Source: Mesorhizobium amorphae
Lineage (GTDB): Bacteria; Pseudomonadota; Alphaproteobacteria; Rhizobiales; Rhizobiaceae
Direction of reading: 5' to 3'
Assembly (NCBI GenBank): GCA_003240775.1
Contig: QFNI01000059.1
Coordinates: 1-22,294 of the forward strand
Length of the DNA stretch: 22,294 nt
Of this stretch, positions 1 through 9,439 are shown in pieces (the first letter of the stretch is position 1; every line of letters begins with the position of its first letter). The notes under the pieces are model-generated. The model was given only the letters and a program-made list of their open reading frames with translations. It was not told the DNA's origin and ran no database searches. Both the position numbers and the translations under genes were made by a program.

Positions 1-1176
<1,176 letters not shown>

Positions 1177-1194
1177 CTGAGGGGAAGTACGCGG

Positions 1195-3285
<2,091 letters not shown>

Positions 3286-3312
3286 GGGACTGCCTCTAAC
3301 CTTTTCCGCCGT

Positions 3313-3783
3313 TTACCAGCGGTAATGAGCGAAGGCGCGGTTGGCCTCTGCCATCTTGTGGGTGTCTTCGCGCTTCTTGACGGCGGTGCCACGGTTGTTG
3401 GCGGCATCCATCAGCTCGCCCGACAGACGGTCGACCATGGTCGATTCGTTGCGGTTGCGAGCGGCCGTGATCAGCCAGCGGATGGCGAGAGCCTGACGGC
3501 GCTCGGGACGGACGTCGACGGGCACCTGGTAGGTGGCGCCACCGACGCGGCGCGACCGCACCTCGACGTGGGGAGCCACGTTGTCGAGCGCCTGATGGAA
3601 CACGGTGACCGGCTCCTGGCGGGTCTTCGCCTGCACCTGGTCGAGTGCGCCATAGACGATCGTCTCGGCGACCGACTTCTTGCCGTCATACATGACGGCG
3701 TTCATGAACTTGGTGACCACGAGATCGCCGAACTTCGGGTCCGGGTTGATCTCGCGCTTGTCTGCACTGTGGCGACGGGACAT
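3313..3783 (-). CDS. rpsG: 30S ribosomal protein S7
   Basis: Primary binding protein of the 16S rRNA 3' major domain; it nucleates assembly of the 30S head and contacts the E-site tRNA. The 156-residue length is typical of bacterial S7. Recognisable segments are MSRRHSADKREINPDPKFGD at the N-terminus, the KSVAETIVYGAL helix, EVRSRRVGGATYQVPVDVRPERR and the C-terminal HKMAEANRAFAHYRW. It is second in the rpsL-rpsG-fusA-tuf operon, 64 nt after rpsL. A purine-rich AGAGGAAGAGGCAGGAAG run precedes the ATG as ribosome binding site. In enterobacteria S7 is the autogenous repressor of this operon; the same role here is possible but not shown by the sequence. Confidence 0.98.
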   Translation of the reverse strand: MSRRHSADKREINPDPKFGDLVVTKFMNAVMYDGKKSVAETIVYGALDQVQAKTRQEPVTVFHQALDNVAPHVEVRSRRVGGATYQVPVDVRPERRQALAIRWLITAARNRNESTMVDRLSGELMDAANNRGTAVKKREDTHKMAEANRAFAHYRW

Positions 3784-3812
3784 GGCTTCCTGCCTCTTCC
3801 TCTGTCCAGCCC

Positions 3813-3831
3813 GGCGCTAGGGTAAAGCGCC
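3813..3831 (-). promoter_or_regulatory. Hairpin in the rpsL-rpsG spacer
   Basis: A 6-bp perfect inverted repeat (GGCGCT / AGCGCC, 7-nt loop) lies inside the 64-nt rpsL-rpsG spacer, about 30 nt before the rpsG start. In E. coli the equivalent spacer contains the S7 autoregulatory target. The position is suggestive, but the stem is short and could be chance in GC-rich DNA. Confidence 0.3.
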
Positions 3832-3847
3832 TCGGCCGGATTGACCC

Positions 3848-4219
3848 TTACTTCGGACGCTTCGCACCGTACTTGGAGCGGCGCTGCTTGCGGTTCTTCA
3901 CGCCCTGCGTGTCGAGCACGCCGCGGATGATGTGGTAGCGCACGCCCGGCAGGTCCTTCACGCGACCGCCGCGGATCATGACCACGGAGTGCTCCTGAAG
4001 GTTGTGGCCTTCGCCGGGGATGTAGCCGATCACTTCGAAGCCATTGGTCAGCCGGATCTTGGCGACCTTGCGCAGAGCCGAGTTCGGCTTCTTCGGCGTG
4101 GTCGTATAGACGCGCGTGCAGACGCCCCGCTTCTGCGGGTTCTGCTGCATCGCCGGCACCTTGTTGCGCTTCACCGGCGCCGTGCGCGGCTTGCGGATCA
4201 GCTGATTGACGGTAGGCAT
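3848..4219 (-). CDS. rpsL: 30S ribosomal protein S12
   Basis: Decoding-centre ribosomal protein that controls translational accuracy and forms part of the streptomycin site. The 123 residues carry the signature TTPKKPNSALRK (residues 40-51) and the loop GGRVKDLPGVRYH (84-96). Both lysines that mutate in streptomycin-resistant strains, K43 and K88, are the sensitive wild type, and P91 of the same loop is conserved. It is the first gene of the str operon. A good AAGGAAG Shine-Dalgarno lies 5 nt before the ATG. Transcription probably starts about 245 nt upstream from the promoter at 4471-4499. rpoC, its usual upstream neighbour in this group, is absent; a divergent unknown gene sits there instead. 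Confidence 0.98.
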   Translation of the reverse strand: MPTVNQLIRKPRTAPVKRNKVPAMQQNPQKRGVCTRVYTTTPKKPNSALRKVAKIRLTNGFEVIGYIPGEGHNLQEHSVVMIRGGRVKDLPGVRYHIIRGVLDTQGVKNRKQRRSKYGAKRPK

Positions 4220-4464
4220 TCAACCTTCCTTATGATTCTTACCTGTCCGGAGCCGACGAGCGCCTCGCGGATGTGACAAACGACGATCCGGGCGCCAAAC
4301 CGCGATTTTCGCGGTTCATGCCCGAACAAAGGCAGAGGACGTAAGGCTTTCACCCTCGTCGTGCACGCCGGAATTTGCATTCACAGTCGCAAAACGAACC
4401 GTGTCTGAGGCATTGATCGGCAGCGCGACGCTGCTGATGGGTAAGCCTCACATCGGCTCAGACA
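4220..4464 (-). promoter_or_regulatory. Structured 5' leader of the str operon
   Basis: This is the inferred untranslated leader of rpsL, about 245 nt, with no supported gene in it. From its predicted 5' end, UGUCUGAG (4464-4457) pairs perfectly with CUCAGACA (4409-4402). The enclosed loop holds a strong hairpin, GCAGCG-UCG-CGCUGC (4434-4420), extended by 3 bp beyond one A·C mismatch, plus a small GCC/GGC hairpin (4457-4445) that shares one base with the outer stem. A separate perfect 7-bp hairpin, AACCGCG / CGCGGTT, lies at 4298-4316 with an AAAAU loop and only three U residues after it, so it is at most a weak terminator. I do not recognise a known riboswitch or ribosomal leader class. Control of the operon through this leader is an inference. 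Confidence 0.45.
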
Positions 4465-4470
4465 GGGGGG

Positions 4471-4499
4471 CACATACTGGCAACTGACTCGGGCGTCAA
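4471..4499 (-). promoter_or_regulatory. sigma70-type promoter of the str operon
   Basis: On the minus strand, TTGACG (4499-4494) is followed by a 17-bp spacer and TATGTG (4476-4471). This is a near-consensus housekeeping promoter and the only good one upstream of rpsL. Transcription would start around 4463-4464, exactly where the foldable leader begins. Confidence 0.6.
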
Positions 4500-4536
4500 C
4501 CCTTTTGCCCCCTGAAATCGCAGGGTTTGCGCCTCA

Positions 4537-4566
4537 TTGCGCCCAGGCGCCGGCGCACGACATAAT
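4537..4566 (+). promoter_or_regulatory. Candidate promoter of the 97-aa gene
   Basis: TTGCGC (4537-4542), an 18-bp spacer and CATAAT (4561-4566) precede the gene at 4614, giving a leader of about 40 nt. It is divergent from the str promoter; the two -35 boxes are about 37 bp apart. Confidence 0.4.
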
Positions 4567-4613
4567 ATTACGAGCCCTGCCCGAATATCCGGTACCTGTC
4601 GAGAATTGAGCCC

Positions 4614-4907
4614 ATGTCCTTTGCGTCCAACGACAACGAATCCCCACCCGTCACGCTAATCATCGGTCGCGTGCGCAAGCGCGAAGGTGAGGAGCCGGTG
4701 TCGGTTCACGTGATGCTGCTCGCACCCGACGACGACTCGGCCGTGCGGCGCACGCTGGAAGCGCTGCGAGCCAAGGGCTATGCAAGCGCCGAGCTCGACC
4801 AGATCGGCGAGATGGATGGCGAGCCGGACGAGGAACCGCATCTTTCCGCCTACCAGGGTGCATTGGAGGGCGAGGTCTCGGTGGTGACCTTCGGCTCGCG
4901 CGGCTGA
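4614..4907 (+). CDS. Small acidic protein of unknown function (97 aa)
   Basis: I do not recognise a named family. The protein has an alternating strand/helix pattern: a strand VTLIIGRVRK (about residues 13-22), a strand VSVHVMLLAPDDD (30-42), a helix AVRRTLEALRAKGYASAELDQIGEM (44-68), an acidic stretch DGEPDEEPH, then a short helix and a strand EVSVVTF. There is no signal peptide, membrane segment or cysteine, so it is probably cytosolic. Coding character matches its neighbours and a plausible promoter lies upstream. The ribosome binding site is weak (GAG seven bases before ATG). It stands between the divergent str operon and pyrB, 126 bp before the pyrB ATG, and is not clearly in the same transcript. 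The overall form resembles small alpha/beta domains, but no function should be assigned. Confidence 0.75.
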   Translation: MSFASNDNESPPVTLIIGRVRKREGEEPVSVHVMLLAPDDDSAVRRTLEALRAKGYASAELDQIGEMDGEPDEEPHLSAYQGALEGEVSVVTFGSRG

Positions 4908-4959
4908 GCCCGGCTAGCGCACTTGGCGGATGATGATCGGCAACACCGACACCTGAAAA

Positions 4960-4984
4960 CGGGGAAAGCCCCGCTAGGCTTTCC
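4960..4984 (+). promoter_or_regulatory. Two mutually exclusive hairpins upstream of pyrB
   Basis: GGAAAGCC (4963-4970) and GGCTTTCC (4977-4984) form a perfect 8-bp stem with a 6-nt loop. The same left arm can instead form CGGGG-AAAG-CCCCG (4960-4973). The two folds cannot coexist. No U-tract follows. This may end the upstream transcript or be attenuator-like; it lies before the predicted pyrB start site. Confidence 0.3.
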
Positions 4985-4992
4985 GAGCCGCA

Positions 4993-5021
4993 TTGCCGCC
5001 GCACGGCATGGGCGCTTATAG
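4993..5021 (+). promoter_or_regulatory. Candidate pyrB promoter giving a leaderless mRNA
   Basis: TTGCCG (4993-4998), a 17-bp spacer and TTATAG (5016-5021) lie immediately before pyrB. The expected start site (about 5028-5031) is only 3-6 nt from the ATG at 5034. No Shine-Dalgarno sequence is visible upstream, which fits a leaderless transcript. Confidence 0.35.
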
Positions 5022-5033
5022 CTGCGGGCTGTG

Positions 5034-5993
5034 ATGACGAACGCCCCCTTCCCCATCTATCCGCACCGCCATCTCCTCGGCATCCGCGGCCTGTCACCGG
5101 GGGATATCGAAATCCTGCTGGCGCGCGCGGAAGCAGCCGTCGCCCTTTCCCGGCAGGCCGAAAAGAAGAGTGCTGCACTCCGCGGGCGCACCCAAATCAA
5201 TCTCTTCTACGAAGCGTCCACCCGCACCCAGGCCTCCTTCGAGCTGGCGGGCAAGCGGCTCGGCGCCGATGTGATGAATATGAGCGTGGCGTCTTCTTCC
5301 GTGAAGAAGGGCGAGACGCTGATCGACACGGCCATCACGCTGAACGCCATGCGGCCCGACATCCTCGTGATCCGCCACGCCTCGGCGGGCGCGGCCGCGC
5401 TTCTCTCGCAGAAGGTCGGCTGCTCGGTGGTGAATGCAGGCGACGGCGCGCACGAGCATCCCACGCAGGCGCTGCTCGACGCGCTCACCATCAAGCGTGC
5501 CAAGGGCAGGCTGGAGCGCCTGACCGTGGCCATCTGCGGCGACGTGCTTCATTCGCGCGTGGCGCGCTCCAACCTGATCCTGCTGGGGGCGATGGGCGCC
5601 CGGCTGCGGGTCGTCGCACCCTCTACGCTCCTGCCAGCCGGCGTCCACGAGATGGGCATCGAGGTGACCCAGTCGATGGAGGAAGGCTTGCGCGATGCGG
5701 ATGTGGTGATGATGCTGCGCCTGCAGCGCGAGCGCATGGCCGGCTCCTTCGTGCCTTCGACGCGCGAGTATTTCCGCTATTTCGGGCTCGACGCCCAGAA
5801 GCTGAAAGCCGCCAAGGACGACTGCCTCGTGATGCATCCCGGCCCGATGAACCGTGGCGTGGAGATTGCCTCCGCAGTGGCCGACGGCCCGCAGAGCGTG
5901 ATCCAGGAACAAGTCGAGATGGGGGTCGCCGTGCGCATGGCCGTGATGGAAGCCCTGCTCGACCCGCGCCGCGAGGAAGGAGCGTCGGCATGA
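5034..5993 (+). CDS. pyrB: Aspartate carbamoyltransferase catalytic subunit
   Basis: Condenses carbamoyl phosphate with L-aspartate to carbamoyl-aspartate, the committed step of pyrimidine synthesis. From the ATG at 5034 it has 319 residues; a GTG one codon earlier is possible. Active-site motifs are intact: STRT (62-65) for carbamoyl phosphate, SVKKGET (89-95), GAHEHPTQALLD (138-149), HSRVARS and the aspartate-binding LRLQRER. The C-terminal MHPGPMNRGVEI is also typical. It overlaps the next gene by ATGA, so the two are translationally coupled. That partner is a dihydroorotase-like protein without metal ligands, which suggests the dodecameric ATCase / pseudo-DHOase arrangement known in pseudomonads. 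No pyrI regulatory subunit is present in the window. Confidence 0.96.
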   Translation: MTNAPFPIYPHRHLLGIRGLSPGDIEILLARAEAAVALSRQAEKKSAALRGRTQINLFYEASTRTQASFELAGKRLGADVMNMSVASSSVKKGETLIDTAITLNAMRPDILVIRHASAGAAALLSQKVGCSVVNAGDGAHEHPTQALLDALTIKRAKGRLERLTVAICGDVLHSRVARSNLILLGAMGARLRVVAPSTLLPAGVHEMGIEVTQSMEEGLRDADVVMMLRLQRERMAGSFVPSTREYFRYFGLDAQKLKAAKDDCLVMHPGPMNRGVEIASAVADGPQSVIQEQVEMGVAVRMAVMEALLDPRREEGASA

Positions 5994-7285
5994 GCACGCT
6001 CGTTTTCGAACAGGCCCGCATCGTCGACCCCTCCCGTGGCTTGGACGAGACCGGCACGGTGATCGTCGCCGACGGCAAGATCCTGGCTGCAGGCGCCTCC
6101 GCCCACAACCAGGGCGTGCCCGATGGGGCCGAGCGAATCGACTGCGGGGGGAAGGCAGTCCTGCCCGGCCTGATCGATTCGTGGGTGTTCATCGGGGAAC
6201 CCGGCGGCGAGCACCGCGAGACAATCGCATCCGCCAGCCGTGCGGCGGCGAGCGGCGGCGTCACCTCGCTTGTGATGATGCCCGACACCCATCCGCCGAT
6301 CGACAGCGTGGCGCTGGTCGAGTTCGTGCTGCGCACGGCGCGCGAAACGGCGGACATCCGCATCCACCCGGCCGCGGCCATCACCAAGGGGCTGGAGGGC
6401 CGCGAGCTTTCGGAATTCGGTCTGCTTCAGGCGGCGGGCGCGGTCGCGTTCTCCGAAGGGCACCGCACGGTGGCGAACCCGCTCGTGATGCGCCGGGCGC
6501 TCACTTATGCGCGCGATTTCGGCGCGGTGATCGCCCATCGCACGAGCGACGCCGAACTCGCTGCGGATGGCGTGATGAACGAAGGCCTCTACGGCACCTG
6601 GCTGGGCCTGCCCGGGATTCCGCGCGAAGCCGAACTCATTCCGCTGGAGCGCGATCTCTCGCTCGCGCGGCTGAGCGGCGCCAAGTACCACGCGGCAAAG
6701 ATTTCGACCGCGCTTTCAGCAGCTGCGATCTCGCGCGCAAAGAACGACGGTGCGGATGTGACGGCGGGTGCTGCGATCGCGAGCCTCACGCTGAACGAGC
6801 ACGATGTCGGCGAGTACCGCACCTTCTTCAAGCTCGACCCGCCCCTGCGCGACGACAGCGACCGCATGGCGATGGTGGAAGCGCTGCGCGACGGCACGAT
6901 CGACATCCTTGCCTCCTCGCATGACCCGCAGGACGTGGACACCAAGCGCCTGCCGTTCGCGGACGCAGCGCCGGGCGCAGTGGGGCTCGAGACGCTGCTT
7001 GCAGCCTCGCTGAGGCTTCATCATTCGGGCGACGTGCCACTCACGCGCATCGTGGATGCGCTGACATCGGCTCCCGCACGCCGGTTCGGCCTTCCCGGCG
7101 GAACGCTGAGGCCGGGCGCCGCGGCCGATCTCGTGCTCGTCGATCTCGACGCGCCCTGGATCGTGGAGGAAGCGTCAATCCTTTCGCGCTCCAAGAATAC
7201 TTGTTTCGAGAACGCGCGGATGCAGGGCCGCGTGCTGCGCACCCTGGTGGCGGGCCAAACCGTTTATTCGGCGCAGGAGGCCTGA
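5990..7285 (+). CDS. Dihydroorotase-like protein, probably non-catalytic (PyrC'/PyrX type)
   Basis: Amidohydrolase-superfamily protein of 431 residues aligning in outline with type I dihydroorotase, which cyclises carbamoyl-aspartate. Key residues are lost. The usual D-x-H-x-H metal motif after PGLID reads D63-S-W65-V-F67, so both histidines are gone, although the following GEPG is kept. The TDHAP motif with the catalytic aspartate reads S309-S310-H311-D312-P313. H183 and H234 remain at positions that look like the later metal-site histidines. Similar proteins next to pyrB in pseudomonads (pyrC', pyrX) are inactive and needed for ATCase assembly; the same role here is an inference. A true pyrC should then lie elsewhere in the genome. 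It overlaps pyrB by 4 bp, has an AAGGAG ribosome binding site inside pyrB, and is 3 bp from plsY. Automatic pipelines would probably call it pyrC. Confidence 0.88.
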   Translation: MSTLVFEQARIVDPSRGLDETGTVIVADGKILAAGASAHNQGVPDGAERIDCGGKAVLPGLIDSWVFIGEPGGEHRETIASASRAAASGGVTSLVMMPDTHPPIDSVALVEFVLRTARETADIRIHPAAAITKGLEGRELSEFGLLQAAGAVAFSEGHRTVANPLVMRRALTYARDFGAVIAHRTSDAELAADGVMNEGLYGTWLGLPGIPREAELIPLERDLSLARLSGAKYHAAKISTALSAAAISRAKNDGADVTAGAAIASLTLNEHDVGEYRTFFKLDPPLRDDSDRMAMVEALRDGTIDILASSHDPQDVDTKRLPFADAAPGAVGLETLLAASLRLHHSGDVPLTRIVDALTSAPARRFGLPGGTLRPGAAADLVLVDLDAPWIVEEASILSRSKNTCFENARMQGRVLRTLVAGQTVYSAQEA

Positions 7286-7288
7286 GCC

Positions 7289-7888
7289 ATGGGTGAACTC
7301 GGCTGGACCGGCCTGGGCCTCGCGGTTCTGTTCGGCTACGCGCTGGGCTCGATCCCGTTCGGACTGCTGCTCACGCGCGCGGCAGGTCTTGGCGACGTGC
7401 GCGCCATCGGATCGGGCAATATCGGCGCGACCAACGTGCTTCGCACGGGCAACAAGAAGCTCGCCGCGCTGACGCTTCTTCTGGATGCGCTCAAGGCAAC
7501 GGCCGCAGTGCTGATCGCCGGCCGTTTCGGCCCCGAGGCCGGCATGGCGGCCGGCGCCGGGGCCTTCCTCGGGCACCTCTTTCCGGTCTGGCTCGGCTTC
7601 AAGGGCGGCAAGGGCGTGGCCACCTATCTCGGCGTGCTGCTCGCACTCTCCTGGCAGGGCGCGCTGGCTTTCGCGCTCGTCTGGCTCGCGGCTGCTTTCG
7701 CCTTTCGCTTCTCCTCGCTGGCTGCCCTTCTGGGTGCGGTGGCCGCGCCGATCGCGGCGTGGGTGTTCGGCCCCCCGGCGCTTGCAGCATTGCTGGCTGT
7801 CTTGAGCCTCGTGATCTTTCTCAAGCACCGCGCGAACATCCAGCGGCTTCTGGCGGGCACGGAATCGCGCATCGGCGCGAAAGGCTGA
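7289..7888 (+). CDS. plsY: Glycerol-3-phosphate acyltransferase (acyl-phosphate dependent)
   Basis: Inner-membrane enzyme that transfers an acyl group from acyl-phosphate to glycerol-3-phosphate, making lysophosphatidic acid, the first step of phospholipid synthesis. The 199 residues contain the three PlsY motifs: GSGNIGATNVLR (about residues 42-53), GHLFPVWLGFKGGKGVAT (about 95-112) and HRANIQRLLAGTE near the C-terminus. About five hydrophobic segments, rich in alanine and leucine, are visible. AGGAGG lies 8 nt before the ATG, at the end of the pyrC-like gene, and one base separates its stop from dprA. Its link to pyrB is positional only; the cluster is conserved in Rhizobiales as I recall. 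Confidence 0.96.
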   Translation: MGELGWTGLGLAVLFGYALGSIPFGLLLTRAAGLGDVRAIGSGNIGATNVLRTGNKKLAALTLLLDALKATAAVLIAGRFGPEAGMAAGAGAFLGHLFPVWLGFKGGKGVATYLGVLLALSWQGALAFALVWLAAAFAFRFSSLAALLGAVAAPIAAWVFGPPALAALLAVLSLVIFLKHRANIQRLLAGTESRIGAKG

Positions 7889-7889
7889 G

Positions 7890-8996
7890 ATGGCGAGGCT
7901 CGACCCACGCGAGCGTCTGGACCGGCTTCGCCTGATCCGCACGCCGCGGGTCGGGCCAGCCACCTTCCATGACCTCATCAGGCGCTTGGGAAGCGCGGGG
8001 CATGCCATAGAGGCCCTGCCCGAGCTTGCCCGGACGGCACGCGCATCGCTCAAGCTTGCGACGGTCGCGGATGCCGAGCGCGAGTTGGAGTTGGCAGGGC
8101 GCAACGGGGCGGAAATGGTGTTGTGGGGCGAGCCCGGCTATCCCGCCGCACTGGCTGCCGCCGATACCCCACCGCCCGTGCTGTTCTTCCGCGGCGCGTC
8201 GAGCACGCTGGGCAAGCCCGCCGTTGCCATCGTGGGCGCGCGCAACGCATCCGCTGCCGGCTCGCGCTTTGCGCGCCTTCTGGCTGCGGATTTGGGCGCA
8301 GGCGGGCTCGTCGTCGTGTCGGGCCTCGCGCGAGGCATCGATGCCGCAGCCCATGCCGGCGCACTCGAAACGGGCACCATCGCCGTTTTGGCGGGGGGCC
8401 TGAGCAGGCCCTACCCGCCCGAGAACGTGCCGCTGATGGAGCGCATCGCGGCAGAAGGCGGCGTTGTGCTGTCTGAGATGCCGTGGGGGTGGGAGCCTCG
8501 CGCGCAGGATTTTCCGCGCCGCAACCGTATCGTGGCGGGCCTGGGCCTTGGGCTCGTGGTCGTCGAAGCGGCGTTGCGCTCGGGCTCGCTCATCAGCGCG
8601 CGTCTGGCGGGAGAGCTGGGCCGGCTGGTGTTTGCGGTGCCCGGCTCACCGCTCGATCCGCGCGCCGAGGGCACGAACCGACTTCTGAAGCAGGGCGCCA
8701 CGCTGGTGACTTCGGCAAGCGACGTGCTGGACGAAATAGCCCCCCTGCTTGGGCGCGCCCAGGCGGGGTCGATCCCCGCCCTGCGGGAGGACCCGCCCGG
8801 CCTTGACGCCATCGACGGCTCCGATCGTGCGCGGGTGGCGAATGCGCTCAGCCCGACGCCGATCTCGCTCGACGAACTCGCCGCGCATACCGGGCTCTCG
8901 TCATCGCAGCTTTCGCTGGCGCTTCTGGAGTTGGATCTTTCCGGCCGGATCGAACGGCACTCAGGCGGTGCCGTGTCGATTTGCGCCCGCCCCTGA
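7890..8996 (+). CDS. dprA: DNA-processing protein DprA
   Basis: Binds incoming single-stranded DNA and loads RecA during natural transformation; in non-competent bacteria its role is unclear. The 368 residues show an N-terminal helical SAM-like region (1-75), a Rossmann-fold DprA core (about 75-285) with VAIVGARNAS (112-121), SGLARGIDAAAH (144-155), FPRRNRIVAGL (208-218) and SGSLISARLA (231-240), and a C-terminal winged-helix region from about residue 305. It is the last gene of the pyrB operon; plsY ends one base before it. No convincing terminator follows. Its 3' end overlaps a small convergent gene by 36 bp. No other competence genes are in the window. Confidence 0.96.
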   Translation: MARLDPRERLDRLRLIRTPRVGPATFHDLIRRLGSAGHAIEALPELARTARASLKLATVADAERELELAGRNGAEMVLWGEPGYPAALAAADTPPPVLFFRGASSTLGKPAVAIVGARNASAAGSRFARLLAADLGAGGLVVVSGLARGIDAAAHAGALETGTIAVLAGGLSRPYPPENVPLMERIAAEGGVVLSEMPWGWEPRAQDFPRRNRIVAGLGLGLVVVEAALRSGSLISARLAGELGRLVFAVPGSPLDPRAEGTNRLLKQGATLVTSASDVLDEIAPLLGRAQAGSIPALREDPPGLDAIDGSDRARVANALSPTPISLDELAAHTGLSSSQLSLALLELDLSGRIERHSGGAVSICARP

Positions 8997-9170
8997 ATTC
9001 GCGTCGGATCGGTCCGCGCGAATGATGTCTCCGGCTTCGACGTAAGCCATCTCGATGAAGTATGCGAGCATGTCGGACTGATCTGCCTTGGCCATCGTCC
9101 GCAACTGGCCGAGCATGGCTTGGATATACTCAAGCCTCTCCGTTCTTCCCTCGGTATAGGGGCGATTCAC
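8961..9170 (-). CDS. Small helical protein of unknown function (69 aa), antisense to the dprA end
   Basis: The start is a GTG at 9170 preceded by GGAGG with a 5-nt spacing, one of the best ribosome binding sites in the window, and this is the main reason to accept the gene. The protein begins MNRPYTEGRTERLEYIQAML and continues as an amphipathic helical core of roughly residues 8-50 (GQLRTMAKADQSDMLAYFIEMAYVEAGDII), then a less ordered polar tail. It has no cysteine and no membrane segment. The core reminds me of small uncharacterised proteins in other Rhizobiales, but I cannot name a family. The last 36 bp overlap the dprA 3' end in antisense orientation, so the two convergent transcripts would overlap. 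No strong promoter is visible upstream. Function unknown. Confidence 0.68.
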   Translation of the reverse strand: MNRPYTEGRTERLEYIQAMLGQLRTMAKADQSDMLAYFIEMAYVEAGDIIRADRSDANSGAGANRHGTA

Positions 9171-9439
9171 TACATCCTCCGGAAGCGAACGTTGAGCGCT
9201 CTTTCGCCATCTGAAAGCAATGGCTTACTTGAAACCAAGAGTAGAGGAGGGAAATGAATTTGCAACTAAATCTTGCGCGAGGAGCGGAGGGATAAACCCC
9301 CTCGCGCTGGTCCTTCAGCAGGCGTGGCGAGGACTTGGCCCCTTGACCCCCGGCGCGGGCACGGCCATTTGAAGCCACCGCCCCGCCTCCCGGAGCCGGC
9401 CTCTTTCCTGCCGGCCCCCAATTGACCCCACAGGCTTTC
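9171..9439 (+). other. Spacer upstream of topA with possible leader elements
   Basis: This 269-bp spacer separates the divergent 69-aa gene and topA. I find no convincing sigma70 promoter in it. It contains a 13-codon reading frame with a strong purine-rich ribosome-binding motif (9254-9295), a loose stem CCTCGC / GCGAGG around 9299-9332, and a GCCGGC-N9-GCCGGC hairpin (9395-9415) about 25 nt before the topA ATG. A low-quality -35-like TTGACC lies at 9343-9348 without a matching -10. The topA promoter must be here or be driven by a non-housekeeping factor. Confidence 0.4.
9254..9295 (+). CDS. Possible 13-aa leader peptide upstream of topA
   Basis: ATG at 9254 opens MNLQLNLARGAEG and closes at TAA 9293-9295. 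It is preceded by GAGGAGGG, so a ribosome could initiate here, although the spacing is short. It is too small for coding statistics. It may be a regulatory upstream frame or chance. Confidence 0.2.
   Translation: MNLQLNLARGAEG

Noticed and set aside
4198..4380. A 60-codon frame in the str leader running into rpsL.
   Set aside because: No ribosome binding site and no recognisable protein; the leader is better explained as structured RNA.
4850..5056. A 68-codon minus-strand frame opposite the 97-aa gene end and the pyrB start.
   Set aside because: Composition unlike a real protein (Arg/Ser/Cys-rich) and opposite supported genes.
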